From positions 124,001-188,000 of the forward strand of contig JAGXRG010000057.1 of NCBI GenBank assembly GCA_018335935.1: a stretch of 64,000 nt of DNA. Direction: 5' to 3'. The notes beneath the pieces are model-generated. The model saw only the letters and a program-made list of their open reading frames with translations, did no database searches and was not told the DNA's origin. Position numbers and translations under genes: made by a program. Below, piece by piece: positions 1 to 9,634 of the stretch; positions within the stretch are counted from its first letter, which is position 1, and each line of letters begins with the position of its first letter. The DNA is from Chitinophagaceae bacterium. Its GTDB lineage: Bacteria > Bacteroidota > Bacteroidia > Chitinophagales > Chitinophagaceae.

Positions 1-1
1 T

Positions 2-112
2 AATTTTACTTTTAACAAAGCACAAAAAAGAACAGTAAATGCTGCTTTAAGTAATACATTTGGTTTTGGTGGTCATAATGCATGTGTTATTGTAAAAAAA
101 TATAATTCATAG
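2..112 (+). CDS. fabF: 3-oxoacyl-ACP synthase II, C-terminal end (partial)
   Basis: Only the last 36 codons lie in the window. They end in the KAS II signature NTFGFGGHNACVIV, which in FabF is the glycine-rich loop near the end of the thiolase fold. FabF elongates acyl-ACP in type II fatty acid synthesis in the cytoplasm. The TAG stop is followed after 15 bases by the start of rnc in the same reading frame. The fabF-rnc order is common in Bacteroidota, which supports the call. The active-site Cys and His residues are outside the window. Confidence 0.85.
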   Translation, partial: NFTFNKAQKRTVNAALSNTFGFGGHNACVIVKKYNS

Positions 113-127
113 AAATCATTTTGCACT

Positions 128-835
128 TTGCAAATACTCAGCAACTTTCTAAAACCCTCTGTAAAAGCTACATTTAAAAAGCAGATAGAGAATGTTATTG
201 CCATGAAGATTGGCAAGGCTGATTTATACGAAATTGCATTGAGTCATAGAAGTGTTAAAGACAGCAACAGTGCTAATAATGAGCGTTTAGAATTTTTAGG
301 AGATGCAGTTTTGAGCAGCATTGTAGCCGATTATTTGTTTAAACGTTACCCAATAAAAGGAGAAGGTTTTTTAACAGAAATGAGAAGCAAGATGGTGAAT
401 CGTCAGCAACTGAATGATATTGCCATTAAAATGGGTATTAAACATTTGATGCTGTATAATAAGTCTGATGTTACTTTAAAAAACTCTCAAATTTTTGGTA
501 ATACTCTCGAAGCTATTATTGGTGCCATTTATTTAGATAAAGGTTATAGAAAAACACAAGACTGGATAATTAAGCAAATTATTATGCCACATATGTATGT
601 GGAATCTTTAGAAGCCATTGATATTAATTTAAAAAATAAACTTATTGGCTGGGCAAACAAACAAAACAAACAATTAGTTTTTGATGTGGCTGATGAAAGA
701 AAAGAAGGTGCCAGAAAACTATTTACTATACATGTTTTAATAGACACAGAAATTATTGCAACAGGAATTGCTTTCAGCAAAAAAGATGCGAGTTTAATAG
801 CTACTCAAAATGCTATTGCCAAATTGGGATTGTAA
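128..835 (+). CDS. rnc: Ribonuclease III
   Basis: This 235-residue protein is the endonuclease that cuts double-stranded RNA in rRNA precursors and structured mRNAs. The signature NERLEFLGD is at residues 51-59, with catalytic acidic residues there and in NTLEAIIGAIYLD (125-137). A double-stranded RNA-binding domain fills about residues 165-235. The start is TTG at 128. No ATG, GTG or other TTG lies between it and the in-frame fabF stop, and the first internal ATG (203) would remove the N-terminal helix usual in this family. It probably forms an operon with fabF. Its end faces the converging gene at 843 with only 7 bases between. Confidence 0.95.
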   Translation: MQILSNFLKPSVKATFKKQIENVIAMKIGKADLYEIALSHRSVKDSNSANNERLEFLGDAVLSSIVADYLFKRYPIKGEGFLTEMRSKMVNRQQLNDIAIKMGIKHLMLYNKSDVTLKNSQIFGNTLEAIIGAIYLDKGYRKTQDWIIKQIIMPHMYVESLEAIDINLKNKLIGWANKQNKQLVFDVADERKEGARKLFTIHVLIDTEIIATGIAFSKKDASLIATQNAIAKLGL

Positions 836-842
836 ATTGCTA

Positions 843-1205
843 CTATCCTCTCTCATAATAAGGCACTTCATCATTACAAACATCCTCTTCTTGCAGCCAA
901 TATTTTTGGGTAACAAATTTGCCGTCCTTGGTTTTTAACAATCTTCCAAAAATAGCATTGGTAGCATTGAATGCTAAATGTGTAACGCCAAGTGTATATT
1001 TTTCCTCTTCCTCAATAATTTCAACAGGCTCTCCCTCTTTTGCAACAACAGGTTTTGCTATAACTGGAACAACAATAACTAAATAACCATTATATTCTAA
1101 TAACGATTTCAAAAACTTCATTCTTTCTTTAGAAACATTGCTTTCAACAATGGCACATTTTATTCCATCCAACTCTTCAAACAAATGATTTTTATTAATT
1201 GCCAT
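843..1205 (-). CDS. Conserved hypothetical protein downstream of nuoN
   Basis: This 120-residue soluble, acidic protein has no signal peptide or membrane segment. Residues 15-50 look like an alpha/beta unit. A Glu-rich patch follows (about 60-70), then a segment with FNATNAIFGRLLKTKDGKF that looks like a structured core. I do not recognise the family. It lies 9 bases downstream of nuoN on the same strand and so is probably the last gene of the nuo transcript. That makes a role linked to complex I possible but unproven. Confidence 0.7.
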   Translation of the reverse strand: MAINKNHLFEELDGIKCAIVESNVSKERMKFLKSLLEYNGYLVIVVPVIAKPVVAKEGEPVEIIEEEEKYTLGVTHLAFNATNAIFGRLLKTKDGKFVTQKYWLQEEDVCNDEVPYYERG

Positions 1206-1214
1206 GTTTAAAAT

Positions 1215-2630
1215 TTAACACATAAATAAATCGTAGATATACTGATAAATATTGCTATACAATCCTGTTACTAAAATACCCAAAATACAAATGATGAATG
1301 AAATTTTAGGATATATAGAAATTGTTATTTTTTCAATTGGGTTTTCATTTTCATCCATGAACATAGCTTTTACTACTTTTAAATAATAGTACAATGCAAT
1401 CACCATATTTATTGCAGCAATGGTGATTAAAATATAATTTCCTTTTCCAGCACCCGCAATCAATAGAAAGAATTTACCAAAAAATCCGGCAGTTGGTGGA
1501 ATGCCTGCTAAAGAAAATAATGCAATAGTTAATATCCAAGTTAATGCTGGATTGGTTTTATATAACCCTTTATAATCATCACCATTTTCTTTGCCTGTTA
1601 ATGCACTAATTAAACTAATTACGCCAAATGCTGCAAGGTTTGAAAATATATAAATTAAAATAAAATATACAATTGAGGTTGAACCTTCAATAGTATAACT
1701 ACTAATGCCAATTAAAATAAACCCTACTTGTGCAATGGAGGAAAATGCTAAGAAGCGTTTCATGTTTTGCTGACGAATAGCAAATAAGTTTCCTATCAAC
1801 ATGGTCATGATAGAGATAATAAATATCATATTATACCATAACACATCGAAAGATTTGAAAACTGAAAATAACACTGAAACAAAAACAAAAACAATTGCAC
1901 CTTTTGATATTACAGATAGATATGATGTAACTGCAACTGGCGAACCTTGATACACATCAGCAGTCCATAAATGAAAAGGAACTGCAGAAATTTTAAATCC
2001 AAATCCAGCAAAAATTAAAATGAATGAAAATATTTGAAGTGGACTTCCATTTAATAAAGAAGAAAGTTCTACAAAATTTAAAGTGCCTGTTGTACCATAA
2101 ATAAATGAAACGCCTAACAACAATAAACCTGATGAAAATGCTGAAGAGAAAATTAATTTCATAGCTGCTTCAGAGGAGCTTCTTTTGTTTAAATCAAAAT
2201 TGGCTAATGCTGCCATTGGAATGGTTGAAAGCTCTAATGCTAAATAAAACATTAAAAGGTTGCCACTAGATATCATATAAAACATGCCCAACAAAGAGGA
2301 CAACATCAACATATAAAATTCTTCAATGTGTTCATGTTCTTTTAACCAATGATATGATTGTAAAGAAATCAGCCACACACCAACATTCAATACATTTTTT
2401 TCGAAACTTAATAAAGAATTGGTTTGAAACATATCTGCAAAAAGCCATCCATCTTGATTAAAGAAAAACCCAATTACAATATTTGCAAAAAGCAATAAGT
2501 TCATCCATTGCAGAACAGAATCTTTTTTAATGTTAGATGAAAATACTTTGATGAAGAGTAATACAAAAAGTATTAAAAGCAGCACTAGCTCATGTTTCAT
2601 CAATATAAAAAAATCAGTCATATTCATCAT
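1215..2630 (-). CDS. nuoN: NADH-quinone oxidoreductase subunit N
   Basis: The 471-residue polytopic inner-membrane protein is one of the three antiporter-like, proton-pumping subunits of complex I. The family motif around residues 217-240 (PFHLWTADVYQGSPVAVTS) and the later KRFLAFSSIAQVGF motif, with its conserved lysine, are clear. Length and hydrophobicity match the family. Two adjacent ATG codons are possible starts (MMNM), and the exact one is uncertain. It ends the nuoL-M-N block and is followed closely by a small unknown gene. Confidence 0.96.
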   Translation of the reverse strand: MMNMTDFFILMKHELVLLLILFVLLFIKVFSSNIKKDSVLQWMNLLLFANIVIGFFFNQDGWLFADMFQTNSLLSFEKNVLNVGVWLISLQSYHWLKEHEHIEEFYMLMLSSLLGMFYMISSGNLLMFYLALELSTIPMAALANFDLNKRSSSEAAMKLIFSSAFSSGLLLLGVSFIYGTTGTLNFVELSSLLNGSPLQIFSFILIFAGFGFKISAVPFHLWTADVYQGSPVAVTSYLSVISKGAIVFVFVSVLFSVFKSFDVLWYNMIFIISIMTMLIGNLFAIRQQNMKRFLAFSSIAQVGFILIGISSYTIEGSTSIVYFILIYIFSNLAAFGVISLISALTGKENGDDYKGLYKTNPALTWILTIALFSLAGIPPTAGFFGKFFLLIAGAGKGNYILITIAAINMVIALYYYLKVVKAMFMDENENPIEKITISIYPKISFIICILGILVTGLYSNIYQYIYDLFMC

Positions 2631-2641
2631 TATAATTTCAC

Positions 2642-4138
2642 TTAACGATTTAATACAATTCTTTCAAAAATTATTTTAGCACCAGGAGTCACCAACTCAT
2701 TTAGCCAAAAAGGAGCTAACCCTATTGCTAAAATTCCAAAAGTTAATAATCCTGCAGCTAACTTTTCGTTCCAACTTGCATCAGAAAGTTGAAAATGTTG
2801 TTCGTTTTCAATTGGACCCATAATTACTTTTCCAACAGCTCGTAGAATATATACAGCAGTTACAACAATAGAAGCACAAGCAATGATGGTTGCAATTCTG
2901 TACGAAGTATCTATATTTTCCCATGAGCCCATAAAGATGGTCATCTCTGCAACAAATCCACTTAAGCCTGGTAAACCTAAAGAAGCTAGTCCTGCAAGCA
3001 CAAACACTGCAGATATAAAAGGCATCACTTTTAAAAGTCCACCAAGTTCTTTTACAGCTCTGGTATGAGTTCTTTGATAAATCATTCCAATTACTGCAAA
3101 AAATAAGGCTGTCATTAATCCATGAGAAACCATTTGCATTACTGCTCCTGCAATAGCCACTTTAGTTAACATGCCAATACCGAATAAAACAAAACCACAA
3201 TGGCTAATGGAAGAATAAGCATTAATGTATTTTAAATCTGTTTGCATCATGGTTGCAAATGCTCCATAAATGATGGCAATGGTTGATAGTAAAATGATGA
3301 TCCAAGAATAATGTTGTGCAGCATCTGGCATTAATAAAGTGGCTACTCTTAAACATCCATATCCACCCAGTTTCATAGAGATACCTGCTAAAAACATTGA
3401 TGCTGCTGTTGGTGCAGATGAATGACCATCGGGCACCCAAGTATGAAATGGAAACAATGCAGTAAAAATTCCAAATCCTACAAATAGAAACGGAAAGAAA
3501 ACTAATTGTGTGTTTAAATTAATGTTTTGTGTTGCGATGTATAATAAATCGAAGCTTGTAGCACCATTTTGTAATGGCGTATTGTAATACAATCCCATTA
3601 AACCAACAAAAACTAAAGCAGAGCTCAACATGAGCATTAGTACTAGTTTCATGGCACTAGCTTCTTTTTTACCACTACCCCAAATGCCTATTAAAAGAAA
3701 TTTTGGAATCACAGCAACTTCAAGAAAAAAGAAAAGTGTAAATAAATCTAGGGCAATAAAGAATCCATAAGCACCAACACTTAACAATATAAGCAAAGCA
3801 AAAAATTCTTTACTCATTTTTTCTATGTTCCAAGAAACCAAAACACCAGCTACCACTACAAATGCTGTAAGTAAAATCATGGATACAGAAATGCCATCTA
3901 CCCCAACATGATAATTAATATTAAAGCTTTTAAACCAAACATGACTGCTTTCAAACAACATGACTGCTTCGTTACCTGCTGATCTTTCTTGACAGAATTC
4001 ATTTAATAAAATAAAAGAAAGTAATAATTGAGCTATGGCACCTATTAAAGATATTACTCTAACCTGCTTTAACTCTTTCGTAAAAGTCAATGCTAATAAA
4101 GTAAGCAACGGTAATATGATGAATAAGTGCAAACTCAT
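2642..4138 (-). CDS. nuoM: NADH-quinone oxidoreductase subunit M
   Basis: The 498-residue antiporter-like subunit carries the NuoM signature HTWVPDGHSSAPTAASMFLA near residue 230 and the conserved DLKYINAYSSISHCGF segment with its channel lysine. About fourteen hydrophobic segments are visible, as expected. It contributes one of the putative proton half-channels in the membrane arm. It sits 17 bases downstream of nuoL and 11 bases upstream of nuoN on the same strand, so the three are surely co-transcribed. Confidence 0.97.
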   Translation of the reverse strand: MSLHLFIILPLLTLLALTFTKELKQVRVISLIGAIAQLLLSFILLNEFCQERSAGNEAVMLFESSHVWFKSFNINYHVGVDGISVSMILLTAFVVVAGVLVSWNIEKMSKEFFALLILLSVGAYGFFIALDLFTLFFFLEVAVIPKFLLIGIWGSGKKEASAMKLVLMLMLSSALVFVGLMGLYYNTPLQNGATSFDLLYIATQNINLNTQLVFFPFLFVGFGIFTALFPFHTWVPDGHSSAPTAASMFLAGISMKLGGYGCLRVATLLMPDAAQHYSWIIILLSTIAIIYGAFATMMQTDLKYINAYSSISHCGFVLFGIGMLTKVAIAGAVMQMVSHGLMTALFFAVIGMIYQRTHTRAVKELGGLLKVMPFISAVFVLAGLASLGLPGLSGFVAEMTIFMGSWENIDTSYRIATIIACASIVVTAVYILRAVGKVIMGPIENEQHFQLSDASWNEKLAAGLLTFGILAIGLAPFWLNELVTPGAKIIFERIVLNR

Positions 4139-4155
4139 GGTATAATAATTTTTAA

Positions 4156-6081
4156 TTACCAGATATACAAAAACACAATAGCCAAACTAATAATGCCTAC
4201 AAAAAAATAAATGGTATAATCCTGCACTTTGCCAGATTGTACACCTTTTATTTTTTCTGATAACAAGCCTGTAACCCTTGCAGAACCAATAACTCCTGCA
4301 TCAATCACGTTTTTATCAACCCAAGCAGAGGGTCTACCAATTAAATTAAATAAAATTTTTTTGGTGATGAAAAGATAAAGTTCATCTATATAAAATTTCT
4401 TTTTTGCAACTTTAAAAAAAGCTCCGAATTTTTTTGAATGCTTTTCGGGACATTCATTTTCAAATCTGAAATACCATGTGGCTATGATAATGCCAGCTAC
4501 AGCAAAAAGGATTGGAGTTATTGAAAATAATATATGAAAAGATGTATCAAATATTTCTCCATTGGCGGTTACAAAATTTGAAAAAGGAATGAAGCCAACC
4601 AAAACAGAACAAACGCCTAAAATAATTAATGGCAATTTCATATTCCAAGCTCCTTCTCCATGATGATTTTCTATCTGTGTTTCTTTATTCCAAAAAATAG
4701 AGAAGTACAATCTAAACATATAAAATGCAGTAATGCCAGAAGTAATTAATGCAACTGTGTAAACTAATTTATTTGATTGATAAGCTGCTAAAAGAATTTC
4801 TTCTTTAGAGAAAAATCCAGCAAAAGGTGGAATGCCAGAAATAGCTAAACAAGCTATTAAAAATGTAAAGTGTGTTATGGGCATATATTTTTTCAAACCG
4901 CCCATATCTTTCATTTCATTGCTATGAATAAAATGAATTACAGCACCTGCACCAAGAAATAATAATGATTTAAAAAAAGCATGAGTAAACAAATGAAACA
5001 TAGATGCAGTATAACCTAGACTCATTTCTTCACTTTCACCTGAAATACCTAAGGCAAACATCATGTATCCTATTTGCGACATAGTAGAATATGCCAATAC
5101 TCTTTTAATATCTGTTTGAGTACAAGCAATAATAGCTGCAAATAATGCAGACAATAATCCAACATAAGTAACAATATTTAATGCAATGACATCTAACTGA
5201 AATAAAGGAAATAATCTGGCCACTAAATACACACCAGCAACAACCATTGTTGCAGCATGAATTAAAGCTGAAACAGGTGTTGGACCTTCCATGGCATCGG
5301 GCAACCAAACATGCAATGGAAACATAGCCGATTTTCCTGCACCTCCTATGAACACTAATGTTAAAGCCCAAGTTAATAATGAAACACCCATAAATCCAGC
5401 AGAAGTTATGCTTAAATATTCTGGTGATTGAATATTAGTGAGTCGAGCAATCAATACATCAAATTCTAAAGTATTGCCTTGAAATGCAAAAATTAAAATA
5501 CCAATTAAAAATCCTAAGTCGGCAAATCGTGTTACAATAAAAGCTTTTTTTGAAGCAGCAACTGCAGATGGTTTTTGAAAATAATATCCAATTAATAAAT
5601 AAGAAGAAACACCCACCAATTCCCAAAACATATAAATCTGAAAGATATTAGTTGAGATGACTAAACCCAACATGGAGAAAGTGAATAGTTGCAAGAAGGC
5701 ATAATAAGTTGCAAATCTTTCTTCGCCTTTCATATAACCTAAGCTGAATAAGTGCACAATGAATGAAACAAAAGTTACAACCACTAACATCATTACTGAA
5801 ATAGGATCTAAAACAAATCCAATGTTGATGGCAATATTCTCTGTAAAAACCAACCATGAATAATCAAAAACTTTTATAGTATCATATCGTCCATCTGTTA
5901 GGCCAATTACAAAAAAATATTGATAAGCAGCATAAAGAGATAGTGCAGTTGAGATCAATAAAAATAACGTTGCAATATTTCCTGCTGAAGTATTAAAATG
6001 CTTTTTCCCAAATAATCCTAATACTATAAAACCCAGCAAGGGCAATAATGGAATGAGTAATATGTAAGATGAAAATGGCAT
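4156..6081 (-). CDS. nuoL: NADH-quinone oxidoreductase subunit L
   Basis: The 641-residue distal antiporter-like subunit has the MrpA/NuoL motif FPLHVWLPDAMEGPTPVSAL followed by IHAATMVVAGVYL in the middle third. Next comes DIKRVLAYSTMSQIGYM, holding a conserved lysine. The C-terminal third contains the long hydrophilic stretch expected for the lateral amphipathic helix, and a final transmembrane anchor (IYFFVGIISLAIVFLYIW). Its length is normal for NuoL. It lies 12 bases after nuoK. Several opposite-strand and out-of-frame ORFs here are shadows. Confidence 0.97.
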   Translation of the reverse strand: MPFSSYILLIPLLPLLGFIVLGLFGKKHFNTSAGNIATLFLLISTALSLYAAYQYFFVIGLTDGRYDTIKVFDYSWLVFTENIAINIGFVLDPISVMMLVVVTFVSFIVHLFSLGYMKGEERFATYYAFLQLFTFSMLGLVISTNIFQIYMFWELVGVSSYLLIGYYFQKPSAVAASKKAFIVTRFADLGFLIGILIFAFQGNTLEFDVLIARLTNIQSPEYLSITSAGFMGVSLLTWALTLVFIGGAGKSAMFPLHVWLPDAMEGPTPVSALIHAATMVVAGVYLVARLFPLFQLDVIALNIVTYVGLLSALFAAIIACTQTDIKRVLAYSTMSQIGYMMFALGISGESEEMSLGYTASMFHLFTHAFFKSLLFLGAGAVIHFIHSNEMKDMGGLKKYMPITHFTFLIACLAISGIPPFAGFFSKEEILLAAYQSNKLVYTVALITSGITAFYMFRLYFSIFWNKETQIENHHGEGAWNMKLPLIILGVCSVLVGFIPFSNFVTANGEIFDTSFHILFSITPILFAVAGIIIATWYFRFENECPEKHSKKFGAFFKVAKKKFYIDELYLFITKKILFNLIGRPSAWVDKNVIDAGVIGSARVTGLLSEKIKGVQSGKVQDYTIYFFVGIISLAIVFLYIW

Positions 6082-6093
6082 ACTTAATAATAT

Positions 6094-6411
6094 TTAATAT
6101 TTCATTTCGCTTGCATCTTCAACATCTATTGATTGATGACTTCTGTATAAATTAATGATAATTGCAATTGCAACAGCAGCTTCTGCAGCAGCAATAGCTA
6201 TGATAAAAATGCTGAAGAAAATGCCATCCATTTTTTCTGGAAACAAATACTTATTAAACGCCACAAAATTGATGTTGACACTATTCAACATGAGTTCTAC
6301 TGACATTAGTATAGTGATTAAATTTCTTCTGGTAAGCAAACCATAAACACCAATAAAAAAAAGTGCTGTACTTACAAAAAGAATATGTGTTATAGATATT
6401 TCGTTCAACAT
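6094..6411 (-). CDS. nuoK: NADH-quinone oxidoreductase subunit K
   Basis: The 105-residue, three-helix membrane subunit of complex I has the family segment SVELMLNSVNINFVAF (residues 37-52) with the membrane glutamate used in proton transfer. A second buried glutamate lies in AIAAAEAAVAIAI. Size and helix pattern match NuoK. It sits 4 bases after the nuoJ stop and 12 before nuoL. Confidence 0.97.
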   Translation of the reverse strand: MLNEISITHILFVSTALFFIGVYGLLTRRNLITILMSVELMLNSVNINFVAFNKYLFPEKMDGIFFSIFIIAIAAAEAAVAIAIIINLYRSHQSIDVEDASEMKY

Positions 6412-6415
6412 AAAA

Positions 6416-6943
6416 TCATTTCAATTTTTCTTGTTTGGTATTTTTGCTTTTCATGGCTATAACAATACTTCCTATCATAGCAGCTAATAATAAAATACTC
6501 ACCACTTCAAAAGGTAAAGCATAACCAACTGAATTGGTATCTAGCATTGCATTGCCAATTCTCTTAACACTAGTATCAAAAATATCTTTGGAATGATAAA
6601 AGCTAGTTCTATTAATTAAATTACAAACAAAAGCAATAGCAAAAACTACGGATAGTATAGAAAATATTTGTCTTTTTAAAATTGGTTTTGGCAATTCACT
6701 ACCTGATTGATCTGTAAGAAAAATTGAAAAAATAATCAATACCACAATACCTCCAACATACACTACAATTTGAACAGCTGCTAAAAAATTGACATCCATC
6801 CAAAAGAATAAAGCTGCAATACCAATTAAAGAAAATAATAAGCCTATGGCTGCACGAAATATTTTACGAGCAGTAACAGCAACAACTCCTGCTGTAAGAA
6901 TCAAAGCAGATATACAATAAAATATAATTACTGATGCACTCAT
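6416..6943 (-). CDS. nuoJ: NADH-quinone oxidoreductase subunit J
   Basis: The 175-residue membrane subunit has five hydrophobic segments and the NuoJ hallmark AAVQIVVYVGGIVVLIIF (about residues 55-72), the flexible helix of the E-channel region. Its first base overlaps the last base of nuoI, which implies translational coupling. Its hydrophilic C-terminus (KSKNTKQEKLK) is short, as usual. Confidence 0.96.
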   Translation of the reverse strand: MSASVIIFYCISALILTAGVVAVTARKIFRAAIGLLFSLIGIAALFFWMDVNFLAAVQIVVYVGGIVVLIIFSIFLTDQSGSELPKPILKRQIFSILSVVFAIAFVCNLINRTSFYHSKDIFDTSVKRIGNAMLDTNSVGYALPFEVVSILLLAAMIGSIVIAMKSKNTKQEKLK

Positions 6944-7419
6944 TATTCTATGCCCTCCCTAATTTTTGAATTGGGTTGATTTAATATTTTGGTTAAATCT
7001 CTTCTATTATAAACACTATGTTCAAAAGCATTACTCATTTTAATGGCGTCGGTTGGACAAGCTTCAATACACAAATTACACATGGTGCATAATTCTAAAT
7101 GATAAATAAATGCATCAATAGCTTTTTTCTTTTTTCCTTCAGGTGTAATATCGTGTTTGGTAATAATTTTTATAGTTCCATTCGGACAAGCCAATTCACA
7201 AGCAGTACAACCTGTACAAGCGTGTTCATTATTTTCGTCGTGTGGCATTATAACTTCTCCACGAAATCTTTCAGCTAATTGTAAAGTGTTTCTATTATCA
7301 GGATATTGTTCTGTAATAATTTCTTTGTGATGTGTAAAGTAATAACCAGTCATCTTCATTCCTTTTAACAAGGATTTGATAGCTTGAACAATTTCTGATA
7401 TATAGTTTTTAATAAACAT
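6943..7419 (-). CDS. nuoI: NADH-quinone oxidoreductase subunit I (2x 4Fe-4S)
   Basis: The 158-residue ferredoxin-like subunit carries electrons to NuoB through clusters N6a and N6b. Both binding motifs are intact: C68, C71, C74 and C78 in CTGCTACELACP, and C111, C114, C117 and C121 in CTMCNLCIEACP. The N-terminal amphipathic region (residues 1-30) fits membrane docking. Because nuoE, nuoF and nuoG are missing from this cluster, NuoI is the outermost iron-sulphur protein encoded here and is the likely entry point for electrons (inference). Confidence 0.97.
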   Translation of the reverse strand: MFIKNYISEIVQAIKSLLKGMKMTGYYFTHHKEIITEQYPDNRNTLQLAERFRGEVIMPHDENNEHACTGCTACELACPNGTIKIITKHDITPEGKKKKAIDAFIYHLELCTMCNLCIEACPTDAIKMSNAFEHSVYNRRDLTKILNQPNSKIREGIE

Positions 7420-7430
7420 ATTTCTTACAA

Positions 7431-8507
7431 TTAAAAATGCCAGCCCAATATTGCCATTAATGTTACTACTAATAAATTTACCATACTAATGGGCAATAAA
7501 TATTTCCATTCTAAATTTAATAATTGATCTATTCTTAAACGAGGGAAAGTCCACCTAAACCACATCAATCCAAAAATTAAAACAATTGTCTTTCCAAAAA
7601 ACCAAATAGATGATGGAATATAATCCATGATGTGATTAAAAGCCGCCCAAGTTCCAATATGAAAAGGCATCCATCCACCTAAAAATAATGTAACAGCTAA
7701 AGCACATCCAATAAATATATTAATGTACTCTGCTAAAAAGAATAATGCGAATTTCATTCCTGAATATTCTGTATGAAACCCTGCAGTTAATTCAGATTCT
7801 GCTTCTGCCATATCGAATGGAGCCCTATTGGTTTCTGCAGTTATAGCAATTATGAAAATTACAAATGAAATAATGATAGGAATATGGCCTTTAAAAATCC
7901 ACCAACCATTTTGCTGTGAATTGATAATATCTTGTACACTTAAACTACCTGTTAATATTACAATAGAGATAATAGATAAGCCTGCAGATAATTCATAACT
8001 TACAATTTGTGCTCCACTACGCATTGCACCCAATAAAGAATATTTATTACCACTCGACCAACCTGCCATTAATATTCCTATTACAGCAATAGATGAAACA
8101 GAAGTAATATAAAGCACTCCAATATTAATATCCCAAATTTGAATGCCTTTAGCAAATGCAATGGGTGCAAGAACAAGCATAGCCGCAATCATTACAATAA
8201 AAGGAGCTAGGTTAAATAAAAACTTATCGGCTCCATCGGGTGTTAAACTTTCTTTGAACACTAGTTTTACAGTATCAGCAACCGTTTGAAACATCCCTTT
8301 TGGTCCAACACGATTGGGTCCTAATCTTATTTGCATATAAGCAGCAACTTTGCGTTCCATTAACACCAAAGCCAAGCCCAACAATGCAAATAAAGTAATA
8401 GCAAATAATACAACAGCTGTTAATTGAATCCATAAAACAGTAGTTGCACTAAAGTGTTCACTTAGCCATTGATTAAATTGTTGTACTATATTTTCTAGAC
8501 TCAACAT
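7431..8507 (-). CDS. nuoH: NADH-quinone oxidoreductase subunit H
   Basis: The 358-residue membrane subunit joins the peripheral arm to the proton pumps and forms much of the quinone cavity. The family signature ETNRAPFDMAEAESELTAGF and the earlier AAYMQIRLGPNRVGPKG are clear. I place the start at the ATG at 8507 (MLSLENIV). A longer reading would use a TTG at 8528 and overlap nuoD by 11 bases. With the ATG, the gap to nuoD is 10 bases. nuoH follows nuoD directly, where nuoE, nuoF and nuoG would normally stand. Confidence 0.96.
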   Translation of the reverse strand: MLSLENIVQQFNQWLSEHFSATTVLWIQLTAVVLFAITLFALLGLALVLMERKVAAYMQIRLGPNRVGPKGMFQTVADTVKLVFKESLTPDGADKFLFNLAPFIVMIAAMLVLAPIAFAKGIQIWDINIGVLYITSVSSIAVIGILMAGWSSGNKYSLLGAMRSGAQIVSYELSAGLSIISIVILTGSLSVQDIINSQQNGWWIFKGHIPIIISFVIFIIAITAETNRAPFDMAEAESELTAGFHTEYSGMKFALFFLAEYINIFIGCALAVTLFLGGWMPFHIGTWAAFNHIMDYIPSSIWFFGKTIVLIFGLMWFRWTFPRLRIDQLLNLEWKYLLPISMVNLLVVTLMAILGWHF

Positions 8508-8517
8508 AATTTTTTTG

Positions 8518-9633
8518 TTATCTATCAATATCTGGAATTACTAAATCTAATGTGCCCATCATAGCAATTAAATCTCCAATTTTAGCACCACGAGCCATAT
8601 GATCTAATGCTGAAAGATTTGAAAATCCTGGTGAACGAAATTTAATTCTATATGGTGTCATTCCTCCTTCACTCACAATATACACTCCAAATTCACCACG
8701 AGCAGTTTCAGCTCTGGTATAAAATTCTCCTTTTGGTAATTTCAATACAGCTTTTGTTTTGGCTTGAAATTCTCCTTCAGGAATATTATGAATTAATTGC
8801 TCAATGATTTTAATAGATTGATCCATTTCTTTCATACGAACTGTATACCTTGCTAAAGAATCTCCAGCGGTTTCAAGAATTTCATCAAATTCTAATTGAT
8901 CATATATTTCGTATGGAAATATTTTTCTTACATCACAACTTAAGCCAGTAGCTCTTGCAACTGGTCCACTACAACCAAAAGAAATAGCATCTTCTTTACT
9001 TATTATTCCTACTCCTTTCATTCTATTAATGAAAATAGTATTGCCAGTAACCAACTCATGATACTCATGAATTTTCGATTTGTATTGTGCGATAAAATCA
9101 ATGACTCTTTTTTGAAAGTTAGGATGAATATCTACCATAACACCACCAGGCACCATATAGTTCATGGTTAATCTGGCACCACAGGTTTCTTCCATTATAT
9201 CTGTAATGGTTTCTCTTTCTCTGAACGAGTGAAAGAATGGTGTAAAAGCTCCTATATCCATTGCCATTGCTCCCCACCATAATAAATGAGATGCTAATCG
9301 AGTCAACTCATCCATGATGATTCGTATGTACTGAGCTCTTGGTGGAATTTCAACTTGCAACCCTTTTTCTACACACATAGCACATGCATGATTGTTGATG
9401 TGTGCAGATAAATAATCCATTCTACTCGTGCTATAAATAAATTGACGATAATTTAAACTCTCACACATTTTTTCTATAGAACGATGTATATAACCCAAAT
9501 GTGGTTCAACCTTTACAATGGTTTCTCCATTTAGGGTAACACGCAAATGCAACACACCATGAGTTGCAGGATGCTGTGGACCCATGTTAATGATTAAATC
9601 GCCTTGTTCTGTTTTTCCTATCTCTTGAATCAT
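8518..9633 (-). CDS. nuoD: NADH-quinone oxidoreductase subunit D
   Basis: The 371-residue subunit derives from the large subunit of NiFe hydrogenases and lines the quinone site. The N-terminal motif INMGPQHPATHGVLHLRV includes the quinone-binding histidine. The segment DYLSAHINNHACAMCVEKGL follows, with the conserved tyrosine. The C-terminus ends in MGTLDLVIPDIDR, the normal finish for NuoD. It is separate from nuoC (1-base gap), unlike the fused NuoCD seen in Bacteroides and E. coli. Confidence 0.97.
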   Translation of the reverse strand: MIQEIGKTEQGDLIINMGPQHPATHGVLHLRVTLNGETIVKVEPHLGYIHRSIEKMCESLNYRQFIYSTSRMDYLSAHINNHACAMCVEKGLQVEIPPRAQYIRIIMDELTRLASHLLWWGAMAMDIGAFTPFFHSFRERETITDIMEETCGARLTMNYMVPGGVMVDIHPNFQKRVIDFIAQYKSKIHEYHELVTGNTIFINRMKGVGIISKEDAISFGCSGPVARATGLSCDVRKIFPYEIYDQLEFDEILETAGDSLARYTVRMKEMDQSIKIIEQLIHNIPEGEFQAKTKAVLKLPKGEFYTRAETARGEFGVYIVSEGGMTPYRIKFRSPGFSNLSALDHMARGAKIGDLIAMMGTLDLVIPDIDR

Positions 9634-9634
9634 A

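Noticed and set aside
5105-5857. Minus-strand out-of-frame ORFs inside nuoL
   Set aside because: Cys/Ser-rich nonsense translations in another frame of a well-supported gene.
8508-8528. TTG start for nuoH overlapping nuoD by 11 bases
   Set aside because: The ATG at 8507 gives the usual NuoH N-terminus and avoids the overlap.
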